From: Verrucomicrobiales bacterium
GTDB taxonomy: Bacteria > Verrucomicrobiota > Verrucomicrobiia > Limisphaerales > F1-80-MAGS106
Reading direction: 5' to 3'
Assembly (NCBI GenBank): GCA_005805305.1
Contig: SYMW01000290.1
Location: forward strand, 1-36,215
Length of the DNA: 36,215 nt
The notes under the pieces are model-generated. The model did not search any database. It saw only the letters and a program-made list of their open reading frames with translations, and had not been told where the DNA came from. A program made the translations under genes and the position numbers. Below, one piece after another: positions 15,539 through 22,953 of the stretch (position 1 is its first letter; each line of letters starts with the position of its first letter).

Positions 15539-16810
15539 TCACGGCGCGCCCGAGGGTAACGGCACTTGACCCGGCCGGGTTAGATAATAAATCAAGTCGC
15601 GCACTTCCTGCTCGGGAAGATTGGTGAGCAATTCCTCCGGCATCATGGAGAGTTCGCTGGGCTGCACGGACTTAATCTCCTTCCGGGGGAGCACCAGGGT
15701 TTCGTTCGCTGTCACGACCGTGAGAGACGCGTCGTTTTCCTCTTTCACGATGACGGTGAGTGTTCGGTCATCCTTGGTATCAATAACGGAGGCTCGATAT
15801 TCGTTGGGGATGACGGCATTCGGGTCCACCATGTTTTGCAGAATGTAATCCAGATCGCCACGGTTGGAACCCGTGAGATCGGGCCCGATCTTCCCGCCAG
15901 TTTCGAACAACACGTGGCATTGCTGGCAGATGCGGGCAAACACGGCGCGCCCACGAGACGCATCACCAGGCTGCGATCCTCCTCGGCGATAAATCAGACG
16001 GTAGCGCTCGATGGCGGCTTTCTTATCGGCGGAACTTTCCCTGACAACGCCCCAAACCTTTCCGAGCATGGAGTCCACTTCCGGGTTCTTGAGGCTGCGC
16101 AATTGGCGAAGAATTTCGGCCGTGAGATGGCTTTTGCCGATCGTTCCCCTGCCGACCGCCTCCAAAAGATTCTTGGCGGAGCCATGGCGCGCGGCGAGGG
16201 TGTTCAAGGCGTCCCGCTTCTCCTCGGCGGTCAAATCGGGATAGACGGCGAGGACGGCTTGGGCGGCGCCAGCATGGTCGTAACTGGCGAGCGCCCGAAC
16301 AGAGAGGCCGCGAAGCTCGGTATTCGCCAGCAAGCCCAGGAGAATCGGGGGCAATTGATCGTCTCGCACGCCATTCAGCGCGTTGAGCGCGGCTCTTCTC
16401 GCCTCGGAAGGCGCCGTGGCCTCGCGCAGCGTCGCCCTTAGTGCGGCGAGCGCTCGCGAGCTTCCGAATGTCAGGGAGAGCGTTTGCGTTAACGCTCGCA
16501 CATCCCCGTTCGCGCTCGTCGAGAGCTTCGATTCCACGTCGCTCCAGCCCTTTGGCATGGGGACCGTTCTTCGTCCACCGAGGGCCGCGCTGACGCCTTT
16601 CAAAATGTCGATCTGCATCTGCGTATCGGGGGTCTCGAACAACACCCGCACCAACGGCTCAAGGCCCTCGGAAGCCCCGTCCTGAGCGCGAGCCAAACAT
16701 CCGATCCAAAAAGCGCACGTCGCGGCCATCGCCGAGAAGTAAAGCCGCCGCGCTCGCGAGGAAAAAAAACCGGTCTCTACGTCAATTGGTGGTTTCATAG
16801 CGAATGGCAT
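15539..16810 (-). CDS. Secreted HEAT-repeat protein with PVC-type heme c domain
   Basis: A signal peptide (RRLYFSAMAATCAFWIGCLARAQ) leads into HEAT-like helical repeats (for example SEARRAALNALNGVRDDQLP and ELRGLSVRALASYDHAGAA). A C-terminal cytochrome-c-like domain follows, with the heme site RICQQCHVLFETGGKIGPDL (about residues 295-314) and NMVDPNAVIPNEYR. The ending SELSMMPEELLTNLPEQEVRDLIYYL is typical of the 'putative heme-binding domain, Pirellula/Verrucomicrobium type'. It should be periplasmic and carry one covalent heme. GGAG lies 5 bp before ATG 16810, which favours that start over ATG 16849 or 16798. It follows the propeller gene directly on the same strand and looks like the C-terminal half of proteins usually made as one chain. 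Electron acceptor and substrate are unknown. Confidence 0.88.
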   Translation of the reverse strand: MPFAMKPPIDVETGFFSSRARRLYFSAMAATCAFWIGCLARAQDGASEGLEPLVRVLFETPDTQMQIDILKGVSAALGGRRTVPMPKGWSDVESKLSTSANGDVRALTQTLSLTFGSSRALAALRATLREATAPSEARRAALNALNGVRDDQLPPILLGLLANTELRGLSVRALASYDHAGAAQAVLAVYPDLTAEEKRDALNTLAARHGSAKNLLEAVGRGTIGKSHLTAEILRQLRSLKNPEVDSMLGKVWGVVRESSADKKAAIERYRLIYRRGGSQPGDASRGRAVFARICQQCHVLFETGGKIGPDLTGSNRGDLDYILQNMVDPNAVIPNEYRASVIDTKDDRTLTVIVKEENDASLTVVTANETLVLPRKEIKSVQPSELSMMPEELLTNLPEQEVRDLIYYLTRPGQVPLPSGAP

Positions 16811-16849
16811 CAAGACTCCGCGCGGTTCGCCTGGCCTCGGCCGCCGCAT

Positions 16850-19348
16850 TCAATTCGACTGCCGCAAGGCCTTGGTGGTCATGCGCCGGGCGATGTATTG
16901 GCGGATCACGGGAATCTTGGATTTTCCAAGGAGACCGATAGCCGCCTTGGCATCGCGCCCCACGAGAGGTTCCGCGGCATACCAATACATCAGTGGAAGG
17001 TTGTGATCACCGGCATCATCCGCCCGTGCCACCAAGGCGCTTAGCACGTCGAATCGATCCTCGGGAGAAACCCTCTGCATTCCAGCCGCCAGATAGAGTC
17101 GCACGACTGGGGACGGCTCCCGTTCCGCCAATTGGCCGAGGCCGGACAGGAACTCAGCGGAAGGCTTCTTCTCCTCGAGCCCGAGCTGGATGGCCCATGC
17201 GCGCACGTACTCGGAAGGATGCGACAACAGCCCGCGAATCTGTTTCTCGTCCAAAGCGCCTGTCACGTGCAGAGTCCACAGCGCGCGCAGTTGGCGGGTC
17301 TCGTCCTTGTGGTCTCTCAGTATTTTCCCAAGCCCCGCGGATGCTGCAGGCGTGAGCCGCCCCTCCGCCGCCCGCTCCTGCAATAATCGCCGCGCATGAC
17401 GAGAATGGAAATCGTTCGGGCTCAAATGCAATTGAACGAGCTCTTCGTCCGTCCTCCTCGCCAAGTCCACGCGCGTCGATGGGGTGTTGCCATACGTGAG
17501 TTTGAAGATTCTACCATTCGAACGGTCGTGCCCGTTGACATTGTTGTGATGACACTGGTTCTTGTCGTACCAATCGATGATATAGACGGCCCCATCCTGA
17601 TCGTAGAGCATGTTTAAAACTTGGGACCAGCGGTCGTTGAAATTCACGAAATCGGGCCCGTGCCGGCCCACGTACCCGGACCCTTTGCGCTCGACGAAAT
17701 CCATGTTCAATCGTTGGCCGTGAATGTTGTTCATGAATAACGTCCCCCGATACCTCTCGGGAAAGGCGCCCCCCAGATACACCATCATTCCAGCATGCGC
17801 GTGGCCGCCGCCCATCGCGTCGGAGCGGCCGTTGGCCGCGTGGGGGCCTTTGTTGCCAGAGTAATGAAAATGGTCGGCGATGGTCTTGATGTCATCGTAA
17901 ATGAACGGATTCACATACCACTGGCTCGCGGACTGATAGATCGCATTCGCCTCGGTCTCCTGGCGGCTGATGCTGTAATGCTGTCCGCCCTGGCGCTGAT
18001 ACCTCCCTCCTTGGACCATGTGCCATAGGTGCGGAATCACGCAGGCCTCGATGAGGCACTGGCCACGCTCGTCGAAGTCGATGCCCCAGGGATTGCTGGT
18101 TCCCTCAGCGAACACCTCGAATGTTTGCTTGACCGGATGGTAGCGCCAGACCGCGGCGTCCACCCGCTGGCGCTCCCGCAACGGTGTGCCCGGCTTGCCG
18201 ACAAACGAGGGACAGAAAACGCCGTGACATCCATACAACCAGCCGTCCGGACCCCATGTGAATGTGTTCAACGTCTCGTGCGTGTCCGCTCGGAAATCCC
18301 ATCCGTCCAGAAGAACCGTCGGAGGACCGTCGGGCTTGTCATTCCCGTCCCGGTCCGGGACGAACAAGAGATCGGGAGCCGCCCCCACGAACACACCTCC
18401 GAAACCCACCTCAATGCCGCTGACCAAGTTCAAGTTCTCCATAAACACCGTGCGGCGGTCAAATTTGCCCGATCCCGTGGTGTCCTCAAAAATCAGGATT
18501 CGATCTTTCCCTTGTCCTTCCGCCGCCCGCACGGGATAGGTGTAGGCCTCCGCCACCCACAAACGCCCCCGATCGTCCAAACAGAACGCGATGGGCTGGC
18601 TCACGTCCGGTTCCCCGGCGAATAACTTCATGGAAAACCCGTCAGGAACCGTCGCTTCCCGGGCCGCCGCCTCGGGATCAAGCCCAGCGAATTTCACAGA
18701 ATCAGCCTCGGCCACGATCGTCTGCTTCGAGATTTCAGCGGCCGTGATTTCACTGTCGAAGCGAGGCCTGGCCTCGTGCAGGAGGAAGTGGTCGAAGTTC
18801 GTGTGTCCCCAGCCCCCGATCTGTTGATCAACGACTCGAATAAAAATATCCTTTCCCAAATGAGGTTCCAAATCGACCACCACTGGGCGCATGTTTTCGG
18901 TGTCGAAGCCCGAGATTTTGAAAAAGACATCCTGTGTATCCACTCTCACCAATTCCACCCGGTTGCCTTCAGACGAGCCGCCGCCAACGAGGAAACTCGC
19001 GTATCGCCGGGTCACTTTAAAGGGAGTCGACGCGAGGGTTCCTGTCGCGTCATCGCCGAAGATTTCATAGGTTCCAACCCAATATTCCCCGGCGTGCCTG
19101 CTGCTCATGTCGGGCCGGCGCTTGGCGACCAGATCGCCCTTGACGGGTTGGTTGCCAAAAGCTCTCCCGGCCGCCGTCCAGTCGCGCAGAGTGCCGTCCT
19201 CAAAGCCCAAGTTGAGCGGCCTGCCGTCCGCGGCCAGTGGCGGGCCGCTTGAGGGCCGCTGCGCCAAGGCCGACGGCGGCAAGAAGTCACCAGCCGCGAA
19301 GCACAACGACAACGCAGCAATACACCCCAAACGGCGGCGAAGCTTCAT
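16850..19348 (-). CDS. Secreted PVC-type beta-propeller 'membrane-bound dehydrogenase' protein
   Basis: This is an 832-residue periplasmic protein. A signal peptide (LGCIAALSLCFAAGDFLPPSALAQ) is followed by a jelly-roll-like N-terminal domain (LNLGFEDGTLRDWTAAG..., about residues 45-200). The main part is a glucose/sorbosone-dehydrogenase-like propeller (PDGFSMKLFAGEPDVSQPIA, DDRGRLWVAEAYTYP, TWGPDGWLYGCHG, YDQDGAVYIIDWYDKNQCHH; about 235-640). A helical HEAT-like tail ends at RQYIARRMTTKALRQS. No CxxCH is present; the heme domain is encoded by the next gene instead. The start codon overlaps the stop of the PEP-hydrolase-family gene (ATGA), so these genes form an operon. Such proteins are thought to oxidise sugars or related compounds, but the reaction is unproven. 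Confidence 0.9.
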   Translation of the reverse strand: MKLRRRLGCIAALSLCFAAGDFLPPSALAQRPSSGPPLAADGRPLNLGFEDGTLRDWTAAGRAFGNQPVKGDLVAKRRPDMSSRHAGEYWVGTYEIFGDDATGTLASTPFKVTRRYASFLVGGGSSEGNRVELVRVDTQDVFFKISGFDTENMRPVVVDLEPHLGKDIFIRVVDQQIGGWGHTNFDHFLLHEARPRFDSEITAAEISKQTIVAEADSVKFAGLDPEAAAREATVPDGFSMKLFAGEPDVSQPIAFCLDDRGRLWVAEAYTYPVRAAEGQGKDRILIFEDTTGSGKFDRRTVFMENLNLVSGIEVGFGGVFVGAAPDLLFVPDRDGNDKPDGPPTVLLDGWDFRADTHETLNTFTWGPDGWLYGCHGVFCPSFVGKPGTPLRERQRVDAAVWRYHPVKQTFEVFAEGTSNPWGIDFDERGQCLIEACVIPHLWHMVQGGRYQRQGGQHYSISRQETEANAIYQSASQWYVNPFIYDDIKTIADHFHYSGNKGPHAANGRSDAMGGGHAHAGMMVYLGGAFPERYRGTLFMNNIHGQRLNMDFVERKGSGYVGRHGPDFVNFNDRWSQVLNMLYDQDGAVYIIDWYDKNQCHHNNVNGHDRSNGRIFKLTYGNTPSTRVDLARRTDEELVQLHLSPNDFHSRHARRLLQERAAEGRLTPAASAGLGKILRDHKDETRQLRALWTLHVTGALDEKQIRGLLSHPSEYVRAWAIQLGLEEKKPSAEFLSGLGQLAEREPSPVVRLYLAAGMQRVSPEDRFDVLSALVARADDAGDHNLPLMYWYAAEPLVGRDAKAAIGLLGKSKIPVIRQYIARRMTTKALRQSN

Positions 19349-20244
19349 AGGGTTCGGGATTTGGCGCGCTTCTTGGGAATGGAGGCCTTGACTGGGATCG
19401 CCTTGAACCGGCGCGTCAGATTGGTCAACGACTCCTCCACCGCGAGGCGTTCGAGGCTGGAGGCCCCCACAAAGCCCACGGCATCGGTGCGTTCATTGAT
19501 GTAAGCCGCGTCCTCGGGCGTGCAGATCGGGCCGCCATGAGACAGAAATACAATGTCCCGCCGCACCTTCCTGGCGCCGTCGATGATCGCTTGGGTGCGC
19601 CTCACGGCATCATCCAAAGTGCACGTGGCGTCGGTGACGCCGATGGAACCGCCGATGGTCGTCCCCACATGCGCGATAATGGCGTCGGCTCCCGCCGCGG
19701 CCATGGCCTCGGCTTCCTCGGGCTGCGCCACATAAACAATGCTGAACAAATCCATCTTGCGGGCCAGGGCCACCATCTCCACTTCCTTCTTGAAGCTCAT
19801 CCCCGTTTCTTCGAGCACTTGGCGGAAGTGGCCGTCCACGATGCAGTGAGTCGGAAAATTGTTCACGCCCGAGAATCCCATCTCTTTTACTTTCAGGAGC
19901 CAGTGCCACATCCGGCGCCGCGGGTCCGTCGCATGGACGCCGCAGATCACCGGGATTTCGCGCACGACGGGCAGGACTTCAAATTCCCCGATTTCCATCG
20001 CCACCGCGTTCGCGTCCCCGTAAGCCATCAATCCCGCAGTGGAGCCATGTCCCGCCATCCTGAAGCGCCCTGAATTGTAGATGATGATCAGGTCAGCCCC
20101 GCCGCGCTCGATGAATTTGGCACTGATGCCGGTGCCCGCACCGGCCGCGATGATCGGCTCGCCCCTTTTGAGAGTGTCGCGAAGCCGGTCCACGACTTCC
20201 TTGCGCGTGTAGGGGTTTCCTTTTCCAGTCCAGGGGTTTGGCAT
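19345..20244 (-). CDS. Phosphoenolpyruvate hydrolase family TIM-barrel protein
   Basis: This cytoplasmic protein of about 299 residues belongs to the PEP-hydrolase/PEP-mutase-related TIM-barrel family. Landmarks are PIIAAGAGTGISAKFIERGG (about residues 30-49), LIIIYNSGRFRMAGHGSTAG (about 52-71), PVICGVHATDPRRRMW, GVNNFPTHCIVDG and IIAHVGTTIGGSIG. The C-terminal FLSHGGPICTPEDA and GFVGASSLERLAVEE are also family-typical. The family is annotated from weak similarity to PEP-acting enzymes; its real reaction is not established. It is first in an operon with the propeller and heme c genes and is transcribed away from a Tat-exported oxidoreductase, a context that suggests catabolism of a sugar-derived compound. 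The true reaction stays open. Confidence 0.88.
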   Translation of the reverse strand: MPNPWTGKGNPYTRKEVVDRLRDTLKRGEPIIAAGAGTGISAKFIERGGADLIIIYNSGRFRMAGHGSTAGLMAYGDANAVAMEIGEFEVLPVVREIPVICGVHATDPRRRMWHWLLKVKEMGFSGVNNFPTHCIVDGHFRQVLEETGMSFKKEVEMVALARKMDLFSIVYVAQPEEAEAMAAAGADAIIAHVGTTIGGSIGVTDATCTLDDAVRRTQAIIDGARKVRRDIVFLSHGGPICTPEDAAYINERTDAVGFVGASSLERLAVEESLTNLTRRFKAIPVKASIPKKRAKSRTL

Positions 20245-20385
20245 AATCCTTCGAACTATAGAAAGCTGACGAACCAGGAAAAGACTTTTGTTGACCGTGA
20301 ATGTTTTTCCGATAGCCTTGGTCTATAGAATTAGCCCTTATCGAGCAGCAGGCATTAGAATCCTTTAAACATCCAATCTAGGCTT
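20245..20385. promoter_or_regulatory. Divergent control region between PEP-hydrolase operon and Gfo/Idh/MocA gene
   Basis: A 141-bp AT-richer gap separates two divergent transcription units, so both promoters should be here. CTATAGAA occurs twice in direct orientation (20256-20263 and 20323-20330, 67 bp apart). TTGACC at 20291 resembles a -35 box but has no good -10 at normal spacing. Assignment as a control region rests mainly on gene layout. Confidence 0.45.
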
Positions 20386-21759
20386 ATGGAAAACACTGAC
20401 AAAATCCTTCCCTCAACGGAGACCTCCCGAAGGGACTTCATCAAGACGGCCGCAGCGGCCGGCGCCGCGGTCGCCACGACTCAAATTTTCAAAACTCCTG
20501 TTTATGGACAGAACCAAGCGCCTTCGCCCGGCCGCGTGATTGGCGCGAACGATCGCATCGTGGTGGGGTTCGTCGGCGTGGGCGGTCAAGGCATGGCCCA
20601 TGTGCGTAGCCAAAAGGAAAACATGGCCGCTACCAACGTGGTTTTGGCTGCCGTGGCCGACGTTTCAAAGACTCGGGTCAAGGAGGCGAAGGCATACATC
20701 GGCGGCGACTGCCAGGGTTTCGCGGACTACCGGAGGCTGCTGGATCGGAAGGACATCGACGCCATTGTTTGTTCCACCGTCGACCATTGGCACACGCCGG
20801 TCTGCGTCGATTCCATGAACGCCGGCAAGCACATTTACGTCGAGAAACCCATGACCCGATATTTGGGAGAGGCGTTCGAGATTTATGACACGGTCAGGAG
20901 CACCAAGAAAATCCTTCAAGTGGGATCCCAAGGCTGCTCTGATGCCAAATGGCACAAAGCTGCGGAACTCATCCAATCCGGGAAGATTGGAAAGGCCGTC
21001 CTCGGCCAGGGTTCCTATATGCGAAACAACCCCAAGGGTGAGTGGAACTACGACATCAAGAGCTGGGCGACATCCGAGGATATCGACTGGCAGGGGTGGC
21101 TGGGCAAACAGATCAAAGTGCGCCCCGAATTCAACGCCGACCATTATTTTCGCTGGCGCAAATATTATCCTTACTGCGCCGGGTTGCTCGGCGACTTGTT
21201 CCCGCACAAACTTCATCCCTACATGCTCGCGACAGGCAACCCGGAGTTTCCCTCCCGGGTTTGCTCGCTCGGAACGCGCAAGGTGGAGACCGACAAGGCC
21301 GGTGGCAATCCGCCCCGCGATGTGCCAGAGAACGTCCAAATCCTCGCCGAAGTCCCTAGCGGCTACACGCTGATGGTGTGCAGCAGCACGGTGAATGAAA
21401 CGGGGACCCAGGAAATGATCCGGGGCCACAAAGCATCCCTCTACATGGGCGGCAATCGGATCGAACTAAAGCCCGAGAAAGCCTTTTCCGAGGAAGTCGA
21501 CCCCCTGGACATCACGGGCATCAAGCCCGGGGAAAGTGTCGCCGTCCACGAAGCGAACTGGTTTGATTGCATTCGCAGTGGCAAGGAGCCGAATGCGGGG
21601 ATCGATCTCGCCGTTAAAGTTCAAACCGTGATTTCGCTGGCGGAAATATCCGATCGCATGAGCATTATGTGCCTCTTCGATCCCAAGACCCGCAAGGTCA
21701 CCACGGGCGACGGGCGCGCGGTGAAGGTGCCCACTTACGGCACGCTCCCGCTATCCTAA
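20386..21759 (+). CDS. Tat-exported Gfo/Idh/MocA family oxidoreductase
   Basis: This NAD(P)-dependent sugar-type oxidoreductase has 457 residues. A Tat signal with twin arginine (TSRRDFIKTAAAAGAAVATT, residues 13-32) shows that it is folded with its cofactor before export to the periplasm. The Rossmann motif is VVGFVGVGGQGMAHV (about 58-72); AIVCSTVDHWHTPVCVDSM and HIYVEKPMTRYLGEAF carry the EKP motif. The C-terminal domain follows (ELIQSGKIGKAVLGQGSYMR, FPHKLHPYMLATG, EANWFDCIRSGKEPN). The missing start of many such proteins is not an issue here: the first ATG gives the full Tat signal. A strong terminator closes the gene, so it is probably monocistronic. It is divergent from the PEP-hydrolase/propeller operon and may share its regulation. 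The substrate is unknown. Confidence 0.93.
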   Translation: MENTDKILPSTETSRRDFIKTAAAAGAAVATTQIFKTPVYGQNQAPSPGRVIGANDRIVVGFVGVGGQGMAHVRSQKENMAATNVVLAAVADVSKTRVKEAKAYIGGDCQGFADYRRLLDRKDIDAIVCSTVDHWHTPVCVDSMNAGKHIYVEKPMTRYLGEAFEIYDTVRSTKKILQVGSQGCSDAKWHKAAELIQSGKIGKAVLGQGSYMRNNPKGEWNYDIKSWATSEDIDWQGWLGKQIKVRPEFNADHYFRWRKYYPYCAGLLGDLFPHKLHPYMLATGNPEFPSRVCSLGTRKVETDKAGGNPPRDVPENVQILAEVPSGYTLMVCSSTVNETGTQEMIRGHKASLYMGGNRIELKPEKAFSEEVDPLDITGIKPGESVAVHEANWFDCIRSGKEPNAGIDLAVKVQTVISLAEISDRMSIMCLFDPKTRKVTTGDGRAVKVPTYGTLPLS

Positions 21760-21776
21760 TCCGAAGGGTCGATTTG

Positions 21777-21816
21777 AAGGGGTTTCGCCGATTTGCCGTC
21801 GGCGGAACCCCTTTTT
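21777..21816 (+). terminator. Rho-independent terminator
   Basis: A 15-bp stem (AAGGGGTTTCGCCGA with TCGGCGGAACCCCTT, one G-U pair) has a 7-nt loop TTTGCCG and runs into TTTTT. It lies 18 bp after the oxidoreductase stop. The apparent TTG start of the apbE ORF at 21815 falls inside its U-run, which argues for the later ATG. Confidence 0.9.
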
Positions 21817-21838
21817 GTTTGGCATTCGAGTCCTCCAC

Positions 21839-22849
21839 ATGAACGCAGAGCCGCCTGGGGCTGAAATCCGCCTGGCTCGCCACGCCATGGCCACTCGTTT
21901 CGAGATCTGGCTCCATGGCCAGCGCGTGGACGCCATGCGCGCCGCCGCCGAGGAGGCCTTCGATGGCATCGTGGAACTGGATCGATTGTTGAGCCTCTAC
22001 CGGCCGGAAAGCGACCTCTCGCTCATCAATCGCGAGGCATGCTCCAGAGCTGTTCGCGTCGATCCCCGCGTCTTTAAGCTGCTGGAGCGAGCCAAGACGT
22101 TGAGCCTGGGGACCCGGGGCGCCTTCGATCCATCCGTGGCGCCCGTCCTGTTTCAGTGGGGCGTTATCGGCGGCCGCTGGAGGATCCCGGGCGAGGACGA
22201 GCTCCGGGAGGCGCTATCGAAGGTCGGAATGCAATCGGTCGAGCTGGATTCGGACGAAGGAAGCGTCCGTTACGCGCGTCCTGGCATGTGGTTGGACTTG
22301 GGCTCGATTGCCAAAGGCTATGCCTTGGAGTGCGCGGCAGAAACGCTTCGGAACTGCGGCATAGAATCTGCCCTGATCCATGGCGGGACAAGCTCTGTGT
22401 GCGGGTTGGGACGGGGGCCGGATGGTCTCCCTTGGTCGGTGGCGGTTCGCCCCCACAACGGGGAAGATTCGAAGGAGAAGCAGCCGCTCGTTTGGTTTAG
22501 AACCGTTGCCGGGGCGCACACGGCACTCTCGGGCCCTGTCCCTCCACCGCCGAAGTCGTTCTCAAGCGACGAGGTTGCCTGGCCGAAGGTCCAGTTGGAA
22601 GACGCGGCGATGTCTGTCACGGGAATTCGAGGCAAATGCTTTGAGCTTGAAGGAAAGGTTTTTGGTCATGTGATTGATCCGCGCTTTGGCAGGCCCGCAC
22701 AAACGGCCGCGATGGCGATCGTCAAGGGGCATTCGGCGACCGATGCCGACGCGCTGTCCACCGCGTTGCTGGTCTTGGGACGGGAAGGCGCAGGTTCCAT
22801 TTCGAGCCACTTTCCAGGCTATGAGTTGTGGCTTGGTGATTGGGGTTAG
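21839..22849 (+). CDS. apbE: FAD:protein FMN transferase (ApbE family), no export signal seen
   Basis: ApbE enzymes attach FMN covalently to Thr or Ser of target flavoproteins, using FAD and a divalent metal. Family landmarks are ARHAMATRFEIWLHG (about residues 11-25), LSLYRPESDLSLINR, GAFDPSVAPVLFQWG, MWLDLGSIAKGYALE (about 155-169) and SALIHGGTSSVCGLG (about 181-195). GHVIDPRFGRPAQTAAM and DADALSTALLVLG near the C-terminus complete the active site and cofactor region. Length is normal. Most studied ApbE proteins are exported lipoproteins; here neither signal peptide nor lipobox is visible from ATG 21839, so it may work in the cytoplasm. The TTG at 21815 adds residues that overlap a terminator and give no signal. 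No Rnf, Nqr or other FMN-bearing target is in the window. Confidence 0.92.
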   Translation: MNAEPPGAEIRLARHAMATRFEIWLHGQRVDAMRAAAEEAFDGIVELDRLLSLYRPESDLSLINREACSRAVRVDPRVFKLLERAKTLSLGTRGAFDPSVAPVLFQWGVIGGRWRIPGEDELREALSKVGMQSVELDSDEGSVRYARPGMWLDLGSIAKGYALECAAETLRNCGIESALIHGGTSSVCGLGRGPDGLPWSVAVRPHNGEDSKEKQPLVWFRTVAGAHTALSGPVPPPPKSFSSDEVAWPKVQLEDAAMSVTGIRGKCFELEGKVFGHVIDPRFGRPAQTAAMAIVKGHSATDADALSTALLVLGREGAGSISSHFPGYELWLGDWG

Positions 22850-22953
22850 ACGGGCGGCGAGGCGTCCCGGGAGATGATTCTCGTGGATGGTTTTTCTTGG
22901 AATCGAGCGAAGCCCCGGTTTAGCATAGCGCCTTGCTTTTCATAAAGACCGAT

